From Fidelibacterota bacterium (lineage in GTDB: Bacteria; Pseudomonadota; Alphaproteobacteria; Rhodospirillales; Rhodospirillaceae), in assembly GCA_947476625.1 (NCBI GenBank), contig CANJRA010000001.1:1-64000 (forward strand): 64,000 bases of DNA. Reading direction: 5' to 3'. Positions 8,249 to 16,244 of this stretch are shown here, piece after piece. Every line of letters begins with the position of its first letter. The first letter of the stretch is position 1. Below the pieces are notes generated by a model. It did no database searches. It worked only from the letters and a program-made list of their open reading frames with translations, and was not told the origin of the DNA. The translations under genes were made by a program, and so were the position numbers.

Positions 8249-10417
8249 TTAGTCAGCGAGAGGATTCGGGCGAACCTGGAACTTCACGAGTTCCGGCTTG
8301 GACTCATCGCCTTCTTCCTGATGGAACGGCGTTACAGAGCTGTACGTCGCGTAGCCGGCACGGCCTTTCCAGCCTGCATTCGCGTCGTCGATACGACCAT
8401 CCATCCAGCGAGTAAAGAAGCCCATCGGATACGGAACGCGCAACGTCACCCACTTTTTCTCTTCGGGCAAAAAGGCCTGAACAGAGTCGGAGTTGGAACC
8501 GGCGAACGTCGCAACGTCTTTACCTAAACCGAAGGTGTCGAAGCGATCGACAAAGGTCTGGTACAGCTCATCCGCATTGGCCGCACCGTCGTCGGTTCCG
8601 GCAAAGTGAGGACCGGGCGCGTCGTGAATAGTCCAACCCTCGGCACAATGCTGACCTGTCGCTTGCGGGCCGCGCATGACTTTGCACTTGGTGCGATCAA
8701 AGCGGCCGATCTGGCCGCCCGTGAAGCTCACCCATGCAATCCCTTTGGTGTCGATGTTCAAGTCGTGCGGCTGGAAGGCCATGTACGAACCATCGGGACG
8801 CTTTGGCGGTTCATAGTATTCAGTCTTGCAGGTTTCCGGGGCGTTGGTACCACGGTCCACGCGAACGACGCCGCCCGGATAGGAAGACAAGCCGCCCCAG
8901 ACGCTGTTATCAACCGGGCTGACGCCAATGCCGTAAAGGCCGCCTGGAACCAGCGTGTCCTTTTTCGGATCGAACTCGCCTTTATTGAGCGTGTTCCATT
9001 CTTTGTAGTTGCCGCTGATAACGACTTCGCTCGGCTTGGCGCCGGTCTTGATCGCATCGCCGGTTGCATTGGTGTCGAGCGAGAGCGGGCACCAACCGTG
9101 AGCTTTGTTCGCGTCTTTGGTTTCGTCCCACACCTTGGAGTCGATCCAGCCCACGCCCTGCGTACCGAAGTAGAGAGTGGTGTTGGCTTCATAACCGAAC
9201 CATACGTGGCCCGCGCCTAAGCACGAATCGATCTTGGCGATTTTGCTGTCCGCCGGATCATAGACATAGACGAAATTGCCGCTGCGACCATTGAGCGGGA
9301 AGTAAGCCGCGTACTTGTTGGCCGCAGCATCGGTGCAGAATGCCGGCCTTACTGGCGGCGTTTTATGCGGCTGGAAGGACGGGCCGCCGTCCGGCATCCA
9401 AACGCGCTTCTTTTCATCCATCATTACGGTGTGGGTATAGCCGTCGTAAGCACCCGGAATGGTCATTTCCTTGTACTTCGCGGTCTTCGGATCCAAGATG
9501 CCGAACTTGCCCGCCAAAATCTGAATGCCGTAAATCGGGCCGCCGGCATTAATGGTCGGGTTACGGCGATCCGAAGCAACTTCGTCATGGAAGTAGCTTT
9601 TGTCACCCCAACCGAACAGCGTCAGAACGATGTTGCGTTCAACGCCTTGCGGACGCGGCGGCGCCGGAGGCAGCGCGCCTTCAGTAATCTTGCCTGTCCA
9701 GTTGGTGAACATGCCGGCCGCACGCTCGCGACCGAACGCCGTGAAGGCGTTGTTCATGAAGTTCATATAGCCGTGTGCTTGATCGCCCATGGCCGGGTCG
9801 CCGTTCGGACGCGCCATTTGAACGCGGTCGATCCAGGCTTCCGGATTGTTGATGGCGATTTCGCGCGTCGCTTTGTCGCCCAACTGGTGACACTGCGTGC
9901 ACTGTTTCATCTGACCGATGAATTGCTGCTGTGTCTTCATGGTCGGCGGAATGCCGTTGCCCGTCGGACCCGTGCCGGGGAATTCGGCTTTCGCAGGCAC
10001 ACTCAGCATCGACGACCAGTAGTTGGCGGGATAGTACTGCGCAGCTGCGGCGGCATTTGGCGCAACGACGGCTTTCAGATCGAGCTGCTTGCCCAGCGTG
10101 CCGTCGACCTGAGCGGAATCAACCAGCCCATAACCGCGCACCCAAACTTTGTATTTGCCTTTGGGCATTTCCGGAATGAGGTAGCGGCCTTTGTCGTCGG
10201 TGACGACAATCTTGGTGACCCGCGTCGGAAGATCGCTGGTTTGGGCAATGACCCAAACGCCCGCTTCCGGACCTTTGGCACTGGTGACAACGCCGCCGAT
10301 GGTATCGGGCTTAACCGACACTTCACCAGCCGCATGAGCCAGCGGCACAATGGCGCTGCTGCACATCAATGCGAAAATTGTTCTCGCCGCGATCGGCGTT
10401 ATTCTAATTGAAGCCAT
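8249..10417 (-). CDS. Exported protein with carboxypeptidase-regulatory-like domain, CXXCH haem motif and propeller-like C-terminus
   Basis: A 722-residue secreted protein. A signal peptide ends near ALA-type residues (LAHAAGE). Residues about 40-110 form a carboxypeptidase-regulatory-like beta-sandwich (GGVVTSAKGPEAGVWVIA through GKYKVWVRGYG). A single haem c motif, CTQCH, is at residues 173-177. The rest, rich in G-x-(I/V)-x-x-(D/S) strands such as HDLNIDTKGIAWVSF and GGQIGRFD, looks like a beta-propeller related to virginiamycin-B-lyase-type proteins. A GGAGGG site precedes ATG 10417, so I reject a start 31 codons earlier. It has its own terminator; function and electron partner are unknown. 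Confidence 0.8.
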   Translation of the reverse strand: MASIRITPIAARTIFALMCSSAIVPLAHAAGEVSVKPDTIGGVVTSAKGPEAGVWVIAQTSDLPTRVTKIVVTDDKGRYLIPEMPKGKYKVWVRGYGLVDSAQVDGTLGKQLDLKAVVAPNAAAAAQYYPANYWSSMLSVPAKAEFPGTGPTGNGIPPTMKTQQQFIGQMKQCTQCHQLGDKATREIAINNPEAWIDRVQMARPNGDPAMGDQAHGYMNFMNNAFTAFGRERAAGMFTNWTGKITEGALPPAPPRPQGVERNIVLTLFGWGDKSYFHDEVASDRRNPTINAGGPIYGIQILAGKFGILDPKTAKYKEMTIPGAYDGYTHTVMMDEKKRVWMPDGGPSFQPHKTPPVRPAFCTDAAANKYAAYFPLNGRSGNFVYVYDPADSKIAKIDSCLGAGHVWFGYEANTTLYFGTQGVGWIDSKVWDETKDANKAHGWCPLSLDTNATGDAIKTGAKPSEVVISGNYKEWNTLNKGEFDPKKDTLVPGGLYGIGVSPVDNSVWGGLSSYPGGVVRVDRGTNAPETCKTEYYEPPKRPDGSYMAFQPHDLNIDTKGIAWVSFTGGQIGRFDRTKCKVMRGPQATGQHCAEGWTIHDAPGPHFAGTDDGAANADELYQTFVDRFDTFGLGKDVATFAGSNSDSVQAFLPEEKKWVTLRVPYPMGFFTRWMDGRIDDANAGWKGRAGYATYSSVTPFHQEEGDESKPELVKFQVRPNPLAD

Positions 10418-11051
10418 GAAAAAATCCCTCCGTTGAGCCAATGAATATGTGACTGCAAATACGATCTTGGATCGTCCTTTGAGTACTCTCCGACTTACGC
10501 TCGCCCTCACTCCCTCATTTTTAACGCGGCAATCTACGAAAACACCGAGACGCTCTTGATCGCTCTCACGTCAGTGTTTCCCTCCTCAATTCCATTTGAG
10601 GGCACTCCCTGACTATCCAATTAAATGGAATTCTGATTCCCTATAAGGTTTAGATAGAAGTCGCTAACTCCCAGAACCAGCCGAGACTGAACTCGGCTGC
10701 GTATGAACGCTTCATTTACCTCCCGATACATCACGAGACTTTGTAAAAGGCTCCAGTTGTGAGCGTCGGGTCCATTCGCAAATAACGATTAGCCCGCACT
10801 TCTTCCCACTTTAAAGAACGTTTCATGGAAAGGCAAACTGCTGTTACGTAACCGCTGGGTAACGGCAATGACGTCTATTTTTCGAAAAAAAGTTCACCTT
10901 TTGATGTGCGGTGCACACTCACGCATTGTCCGCGCGAGGACGTCCGCAAGATGTGAAGGTTTTGGCCAGATTTGTGATTGCTGCACGAACTTAGCGGCTA
11001 ACGGCCGCGCGGAGATCGTTCTTACGAAATCCCGTAAGTCATTGATTTAAA
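10418..11051. other. Long intergenic region, no convincing gene
   Basis: About 630 bases between the haem-motif protein and tRNA-Thr, less GC-rich than the neighbours. It must hold the promoter of the protein gene (minus strand). Short frames in it, such as one at 10868-11050, have no ribosome site or recognisable protein content. TTCCATTTGA (10588) and AATTAAATGGAA (10619) form an imperfect inverted pair that could be regulatory. An untranslated leader or small RNA is possible but not shown. Confidence 0.5.
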
Positions 11052-11126
<75 letters not shown>

Positions 11127-11247
11127 GCCTGGAAAACCAGCAGGGGGTGGGGAATCGGCGCGGACCATAGGCGGTTCGCTTCCCGGGTGCAAGACTAGGT
11201 ACGCGTCCCCGGCTGCCATATCATGAGCGCCATATCATTGGGCCAGC

Positions 11248-12492
11248 ATGACAAAACCGCTCCAACATTCTGCGCAAAGCATTCACGTGGACGTTGCCAT
11301 CGTCGGCGCCGGACTGGTGGGCGGAACCCTGGCCTGCGCCCTGGCCCGCCACGGCATTAGAGCCGCCGTTATCGACCGCATAGATCCAGCCGCCATGGTG
11401 GCGCCCACCTTCGATGGCCGCGCCTCGGCCGTAGCGCTAAGCGCGCAGCGTTTTCTGAATGCCATCGGTCTATGGGCGCATGTGGGTGCACGCTTCGAGG
11501 CCATCCGCGAGATTCGCGTCTCCGATGGCGACGCACCGTTCTTCCTGCACTACGACCATGCCGACGTGGGCGATGAACCCTTGGGCTGCATGGTCGAGAA
11601 CCGTCACTTGCGCGAGGCGATTGCCGCGAACATGCGCGGGCTTGGCGATGCCTTGACGATTATCTCGCCCGCAAGTGTCGCGGACATGACGCAAAGCGCC
11701 GACGACATCACGCTGCATCTGGATGACGGCCGTAACGTGGTGGCGCGGTTGGCTGTCAGCGCCGAAGGCCGCAACGCTACGCTGCGCACGCTGGCCGGCA
11801 TTAGCGTGACGGGCTGGACCTATCCGCAGACCGCCATCGTTGCAACCATCGGCCATGAGCTTTCACATAATGGTATTGCCCACGAGCATTTCCTGCCGGC
11901 GGGGCCTTTCGCCATTCTGCCGTTGCCGGACGATGCGGGCGTGCATCGTTCATCGCTGGTGTGGACCGAGCGCGAAAAAACCGCCGCAGGCTATCTCGCG
12001 CTTCCCGATGAAAAGTTTTTGGCCGAGGTCGCTGAACGCGTCGGCGGATTCTTAGGCGCGCTATCGCTGATTGGGCCGCGCTTCAGTCATCCGTTAGGTC
12101 TGCAATTCGCCGCACAATACGGCAAAGGGCGTTTGCTGCTGGCGGGCGATGCCGCACACGGTATTCATCCCATCGCCGGGCAAGGATTGAACTTGGGCTT
12201 TCGCGACGTTGCGGCGCTGACGGAAATTTTGATCGACGCCAAGCATCTCGGTTTGGACTTCGCGCACCCTGACGCGATGGCGCGCTATCAGCGCTGGCGG
12301 CGCGCCGACAATCTGCTGATGGCGGGTGTGACCGATGTCATCAACCGGGTCTTCTCCAACGACATCGCGCCGTTACGCATAGCGCGCGGCCTCGGTCTTG
12401 CCGCGGTTAATCGCCTGCCGGGTTTGAAGAAGGTGCTGATGCGCCAAGCCATGGGCACCATCGGCGATCTGCCGCGGATGGTGCGCAGATAG
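11248..12492 (+). CDS. UbiH/UbiF/COQ6-family FAD-dependent hydroxylase
   Basis: A 414-residue flavin monooxygenase of ubiquinone ring hydroxylation. The N-terminal Rossmann motif VAIVGAGLVGG is at residues 13-23, a DG-x-x-S segment (DGRASAVALSA) near 54, and the second FAD motif GDAAHGIHPIAGQGLNLG around 293-310. Which ring position it hydroxylates cannot be told from sequence; alphaproteobacteria use UbiL, UbiM, UbiF and UbiH variants. It faces the DUF971 operon tail to tail with 21 bases between the stops, a common alphaproteobacterial neighbourhood. Confidence 0.9.
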   Translation: MTKPLQHSAQSIHVDVAIVGAGLVGGTLACALARHGIRAAVIDRIDPAAMVAPTFDGRASAVALSAQRFLNAIGLWAHVGARFEAIREIRVSDGDAPFFLHYDHADVGDEPLGCMVENRHLREAIAANMRGLGDALTIISPASVADMTQSADDITLHLDDGRNVVARLAVSAEGRNATLRTLAGISVTGWTYPQTAIVATIGHELSHNGIAHEHFLPAGPFAILPLPDDAGVHRSSLVWTEREKTAAGYLALPDEKFLAEVAERVGGFLGALSLIGPRFSHPLGLQFAAQYGKGRLLLAGDAAHGIHPIAGQGLNLGFRDVAALTEILIDAKHLGLDFAHPDAMARYQRWRRADNLLMAGVTDVINRVFSNDIAPLRIARGLGLAAVNRLPGLKKVLMRQAMGTIGDLPRMVRR

Positions 12493-12513
12493 GCGTCTTA
12501 CACATAGCGAGCG

Positions 12514-12888
12514 TCACGGATCGCGTTTGAGCCCGCGCTGTGCAAGCGCCTCTAAATAACGTGGCCAGCGTACCGCATGCTCACGGCCCAGCTCGTGCAG
12601 ATAGCGCCAAGAATAAAGGCCGGTGTCGTGCAGGTCATCGAATATCAGCTTCACAGCATAGTTGCCGACCGGCTCGATGTGCATGATGCCGACCCTGCTA
12701 CGACCGGGCACAATTTTTTTTTCGGCCGGGCTATGACCTTGAACTTCGGCCGAGGGACTTTCGACGCGCAGATATTCTACCGGCAGCGCGAAGACATCGC
12801 CGTTATCGAACGTGACACTCAGCGTCTTTGCAGCAGGATCATAGTCGAGCGCCGTGGGCCAAGGTGCAGCGCCGGGAGACGTCGTCAT
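12514..12888 (-). CDS. DUF971 domain protein
   Basis: A 124-residue protein with the DUF971 (gamma-butyrobetaine hydroxylase-like N-terminal) fold: a D[24 protein letters not shown] start, a middle V-G-I[13 protein letters not shown] strand pair, and [10 protein letters not shown] near the end. Relatives occur beside iron-sulphur and ubiquinone genes, but no activity is established. Its ATG overlaps the Trm112 stop by four bases (12885-12888), so the two are translationally coupled. Confidence 0.88.
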   Translation of the reverse strand: MTTSPGAAPWPTALDYDPAAKTLSVTFDNGDVFALPVEYLRVESPSAEVQGHSPAEKKIVPGRSRVGIMHIEPVGNYAVKLIFDDLHDTGLYSWRYLHELGREHAVRWPRYLEALAQRGLKRDP

Positions 12889-13073
12889 TCCTCCAGCCGC
12901 CGCGCTTCGTCGGGCAGCATGATCGGAATGCCGTCGCGCACAGGGTATGCCAAGCCGGCTTTGCGGCTGATGAGTTCACTGGCGGAACGATCATATTCCA
13001 ATGGCCCCTTTGTCAAAGGGCAGACGAGAATTTCGAGAAGTTTGGGATCGATGTCGCCGGCGGCTTTAGACAT
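12885..13073 (-). CDS. Trm112 family protein
   Basis: A 62-residue Trm112/YcaR-type protein. It has [17 protein letters not shown], then [21 protein letters not shown], the usual pattern for this small fold. Only one cysteine remains of the zinc-binding set seen in some relatives. Eukaryotic Trm112 activates methyltransferases; the bacterial role is uncertain. It lies between the Lon-domain gene and DUF971 in one minus-strand operon. Confidence 0.9.
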   Translation of the reverse strand: MSKAAGDIDPKLLEILVCPLTKGPLEYDRSASELISRKAGLAYPVRDGIPIMLPDEARRLEE

Positions 13074-13112
13074 GCGGCACTTCCTTCATGACTCGGCTTA
13101 TTCCTATTCGGC

Positions 13113-13808
13113 TTATTGCTTCGGGGCATTCGGCGATGCGCTGGCATCGAACACGCCCATCTGCAGCAGTTTTATCAGGGTCGCTGTGCGGTCCGATATG
13201 GTTTCCGTTTCCAGCAAGGCCTGTTTCTCGCGCGGATCGAAAGGGCAGATCATGCACAGCGATGTGATGAGCGTGAAATCGGACAACCCCTTCAACACAT
13301 CGATACTGACCGGCATAGAATGGGACTCGAGGTAGGGCTTTAGGTGCACGAAAAGATCTTCGCGATTGAGATCGAACTTCGGCAGCGGATCCATATCGGT
13401 TTTGAATGCGTCGTAGGACGCCTGCACACGCCGATAACCCGCGCGGCCGTCGATTTCTTTCACGACACGAAAACGACACAGCCCCTTCATCATGATGAGA
13501 AGCCGTCCGTCTTCGGTTTCCTCGAATGAAGCGATGCGCCCGGCGCAGCCGATGTTGTAAAGCATCGGCTCGACTTCATGCGGCATCTTATCGGCACCGA
13601 TTTTATCTTTGGGTGTTTTGTCGTGATCGGGCTGGATCATGCCGAAGATGCGCCCAACCATCAGCGCGTCGAGTGTCATGTTGAGATAACGCGGCTCGAA
13701 AATATTCAGCGGCAACCGACCCCACGGCAACAACAACGCGCCGCTCAAAGGAAAAATCGGCACGTGCGCCGGCAATTCCTCGAAACGCGTTTGAACGGGA
13801 CTGCGCAT
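13113..13808 (-). CDS. Lon substrate-binding-domain protein (LonN-like, no protease)
   Basis: A 231-residue protein consisting only of the Lon N-terminal domain: VPIFPLSGALLLPWGRLPLNIFEPRY at about residues 16-41, then a G-x-I-x-x-FEE-T-x-DGRL-I-x-x-KG-CRFRV segment. It lacks AAA+ and peptidase domains, so it may bind misfolded substrates without cleaving them. It lies 16 bases downstream of the CnoX-like gene, which fits a shared protein-quality role. Confidence 0.92.
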   Translation of the reverse strand: MRSPVQTRFEELPAHVPIFPLSGALLLPWGRLPLNIFEPRYLNMTLDALMVGRIFGMIQPDHDKTPKDKIGADKMPHEVEPMLYNIGCAGRIASFEETEDGRLLIMMKGLCRFRVVKEIDGRAGYRRVQASYDAFKTDMDPLPKFDLNREDLFVHLKPYLESHSMPVSIDVLKGLSDFTLITSLCMICPFDPREKQALLETETISDRTATLIKLLQMGVFDASASPNAPKQ

Positions 13809-13824
13809 ACGGGAAACGTTGTCT

Positions 13825-14742
13825 CTATGCGAATAAAATGGCCGAGAGGCGCCGACGGCCCGACTTGGTCAGCGGATCCGTCGGACCGAACGCATCAAAG
13901 AATTTTACCAGCTGCTGGCGCGCGGCCTGTTCGCTCCAGGCGCGATCGGCTTTCACCATGGCCAACAGTTCGTCGACAGCCTTTTCGCGGTCACCGGCGG
14001 CGAAGTGCGCCATAGCGAGATCCAGGCGTGTCTGCATGTCCTTCGGGTCAGCGGCGGCCTTGGCGGCGAGCGCATCGATCTCGGCGGTATTGGTGTTGGC
14101 GGTGGCATCCTTCAAATCAAGCGCGGCTTGCACGCCTTGGATATCGGGCGTGTTTTTGATCTGCGCCGGCAATTTTCCGAGAATATCGCGCGCGAGATCG
14201 ATCTGACCCAAGGCAATGTAGCAACGCAGTGCGCCTGCCAGCGCTTTTACATGGGCCGGGTCTTGCGCGAGAATTTCTTGATAGACCGCGAGCGCTTCGT
14301 CGTTCTGGTTTTCCTTCACCAGCGCTTCGGCTTCGGCGAGAGCTTCGTCCACCGGCGAACCGCCGCCGCCCGCAAGGCGGTCGATGAATTGCTTGATCTG
14401 GCTTTCCGGTACGGCGCCCATGAAGCCGTCGACTGGACGACCGTCCTTGAAGCCGTAAACCGCGGGGATCGACTGGACGCGGAACTGCTGCGCCAGTTCC
14501 TGATTTTCATCGACGTTGATTTTCACCAGTTTGACTTTGCCGGCGTACTGCTTCACCAGCTTTTCGATGATCGGACCGAGCTGCTTGCAAGGCCCGCACC
14601 ACGGCGCCCAGAAATCTACGATCACCGGGGTATTCTGTGAGGTCTCGATGACATCGACCATGAAACTGGCGGTGTCGGTGTCCTTGATAAGGTCGGCGGC
14701 TGCCGCACCGGAACCGTCTGCGCCGGGTTGTCCAATCAACAT
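13825..14742 (-). CDS. cnoX: Thioredoxin-TPR chaperone, CnoX type
   Basis: A 305-residue protein with an N-terminal thioredoxin domain (residues about 25-130, active site WAPWCGPCKQ) and a C-terminal set of TPR-like helices (about 150-290). This is the CnoX/YbbN layout, a holdase-thioredoxin that protects proteins under oxidative stress and passes them to GroEL and DnaK. Unlike the E. coli protein it keeps both cysteines, so it should also be redox-active. AGGACAGG precedes ATG 14742. It heads the operon with the Lon-like, Trm112 and DUF971 genes; an upstream TATAAT (minus strand, 14816-14821) is a possible -10 box. Confidence 0.9.
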   Translation of the reverse strand: MLIGQPGADGSGAAAADLIKDTDTASFMVDVIETSQNTPVIVDFWAPWCGPCKQLGPIIEKLVKQYAGKVKLVKINVDENQELAQQFRVQSIPAVYGFKDGRPVDGFMGAVPESQIKQFIDRLAGGGGSPVDEALAEAEALVKENQNDEALAVYQEILAQDPAHVKALAGALRCYIALGQIDLARDILGKLPAQIKNTPDIQGVQAALDLKDATANTNTAEIDALAAKAAADPKDMQTRLDLAMAHFAAGDREKAVDELLAMVKADRAWSEQAARQQLVKFFDAFGPTDPLTKSGRRRLSAILFA

Positions 14743-15039
14743 AATAAGCCTGTCCTATTTGACGTTGAGCGCCGTTTGGCGCTGCTCCGCTCCGGCTCGG
14801 CCGGCGCCACACCACATTATATGCTCCGTTACATGTGGCGCGAAATGGCTAAGGCAAGAGCTTTTAAACCGGCGGGCGTGTTTGAGCCGCGCCTCAAGAC
14901 CTTGGAAAGTACGGCTGAGCCGCCTTTAATGTGGTCAAAAGCGAGATATGCCCGGGGGCCTTGCAATGGGGCGCTGAAACGGTATAGTCCCGCCCTTCCC
15001 GCGCCGGGGAGGCCCTGTTGGTCGTTACGGCGACGCCGA
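14743..15039. other. Promoter-bearing gap between cnoX and tRNA-Gly
   Basis: About 300 bases without a gene I can support. It should contain the cnoX promoter on the minus strand (TATAAT at 14816-14821) and the tRNA-Gly promoter on the plus strand. A 92-codon minus frame that crosses the tRNA is the usual artefact of antisense tRNA reading. Confidence 0.5.
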
Positions 15040-15114
15040 GCGGGCGTAGCTCAGTGGTAGAGCACAACCTTGCCAAGGTTGGGGTCGAGAGTTCGAATCT
15101 CTTCGCCCGCTCCA
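15040..15114 (+). tRNA. tRNA-Gly (anticodon GCC)
   Basis: GCGGGCG at the 5' end pairs with CGCCCGC before T-CCA. The D arm (TAGCTCAGTGGTAGAGC), the anticodon arm with loop CTTGCCAA, and the T arm (GAGAG TTCGAAT CTCTT) are all intact. GCC reads GGC and GGT, the main glycine codons here. Confidence 0.97.
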
Positions 15115-15232
15115 TTTCTTCATCAGCGAAGTCTGGCCTTATACGTAAGGTACTGACGCGCTGGTGATGCATATAAAAAGGTCCATAGGGCCTTCAGCGT
15201 TACTTTAGCCCTAAATCAATGGGGAGGTTACC

Positions 15233-15667
15233 GTGATCCGTATGACTTTTTTTGCCGCCAGCTTGCTGACCGCCACACTGCTGACGCCGGCGTTCGCGGG
15301 CGATGCGCCCTCCACCCCGTCGGCGCCGGGCGCCAAGGTGTACTTCATCTCGCCGGCCAACGGCGCCACCGTATCGGGCCCCGTGGTTGTGCAGTTCGGC
15401 CTTAAAGGCATGGGCATCGCGCCCGCCGGAATCGAGCTCGAGAACACCGGCCATCATCATTTGGTTGTCGACCGCGATCTGCCGCCCCTGACCGAATATC
15501 TGCCGGTGGGTGATGCAAGCGTTCTGCACTACGGCAAAGGTCAGACCGAGGTTGAGCTTAAGCTCGCGCCCGGCAAGCACACCTTGCAGCTTGTCTTCGC
15601 CGACAAGGATCACAAGCCACATCAGCCGGCAGTAGTCTCGGAGAAGATCACCATCACTGTGAAGTGA
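15233..15667 (+). CDS. Secreted DUF4399 domain protein
   Basis: A 144-residue protein with a signal peptide (FFAASLLTATLLTPAFAGD) and a DUF4399 domain: KVYFISPANGATVSGPVVVQ, GIELENTGHHHLVVD and GKHTLQLVFADKDH. The histidine cluster GHHHLVVD and the D-K-D-H near the end hint at metal binding, but this is inference. GTG 15233 is preferred because GGGGAGG lies 5 bases before it; an ATG nine bases later is too far. It overlaps the convergent small membrane gene by 14 bases. Confidence 0.9.
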   Translation: MIRMTFFAASLLTATLLTPAFAGDAPSTPSAPGAKVYFISPANGATVSGPVVVQFGLKGMGIAPAGIELENTGHHHLVVDRDLPPLTEYLPVGDASVLHYGKGQTEVELKLAPGKHTLQLVFADKDHKPHQPAVVSEKITITVK

Positions 15668-15887
15668 TGGTGCCTTGGCGTACCGCATGCCGCGCGTAGT
15701 AGCGGCTGAGGACGACACGGGATGCGAGCACACCGGCGAGCGAAACTAAAATCGCCGCCGTCATGAGCGTCGTGGTGTAAAGACTGGCGACAATCACACC
15801 CAATGCATTGGCGGCAATCGCCAGCGCCGCGCGTTCAAGCACGGCTGCGCGCAAGATCACGGTGAGCGTTATGGCGATTGGAAACAT
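15654..15887 (-). CDS. Small two-helix membrane protein, unknown function
   Basis: A 77-residue frame with two likely membrane helices, the first around residues 5-38 with alanine-rich content (LAIAANALGVIVASLY) and the second around 40-58 (TAAILVSLAGVLASRVVL). I do not recognise the family. It overlaps the 3' end of DUF4399 by 14 bases and the tail of the broken TPR frame by 53 bases, and its ribosome site is weak, so it may be chance coding. Hydrophobic pattern is the main support. Confidence 0.45.
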   Translation of the reverse strand: MFPIAITLTVILRAAVLERAALAIAANALGVIVASLYTTTLMTAAILVSLAGVLASRVVLSRYYARHAVRQGTITSQ

Positions 15888-16239
15888 AACGCCTAAAGCG
15901 TCGTTTCCTTGAGGTGTCGTGATTGTATAGGCCGTTAGTATGTTTGCGCTTTACTACGAAGAAGACGATAGGCGGCTGATTTGGATCGCAGGTTGCCACG
16001 ACATCCGCTCGGCCCTGGGCGATAAGGCAGTTGCCAAGCGGATTAACGGGCGCGGTTGCTACTGCGCGGCGCGCGATGACTTCGGCGTCCGCCTGACGGC
16101 CCCCGTCCAGAGCAATGACGGCCAGGAGATTCAGAGCGTCGCCGTGTTTGGGCGACGCCTTTACAAGCTGTTCTGCAGCAGCTTTAGCGACGGCGCGGTC
16201 GCCGGCTTGATAGCGCGTGATGGCTTGATCGAGGGACAT
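15835..16239 (-). pseudogene. TPR protein, N-terminal fragment
   Basis: The first 70 codons encode a good pair of TPR helices (MSLDQAITRYQAGDRAVAKA, then HGDALNLLAVIALDGGRQAD). After APVNPLGN the frame loses all TPR character and becomes basic and low in helices, with segments such as KRKHTNGLYNHDTSRKRRF. TPR proteins that begin this way usually continue for several hundred residues, often to a glycosyltransferase or sulfotransferase domain, so this looks truncated. It starts at the end of the msbA-type gene and probably once formed an operon with it. Confidence 0.55.
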
Positions 16240-16244
16240 CGTGA

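Noticed and set aside
10868-11050. 60-codon frame before tRNA-Thr
   Set aside because: No ribosome site, many cysteines and arginines, and no hydrophobic or domain pattern.
14894-15172. 92-codon minus-strand frame across tRNA-Gly
   Set aside because: It reads the tRNA antisense and gives the well-known artefact RFELSTPTLARLCSTTELRP, which appears opposite many tRNA genes.
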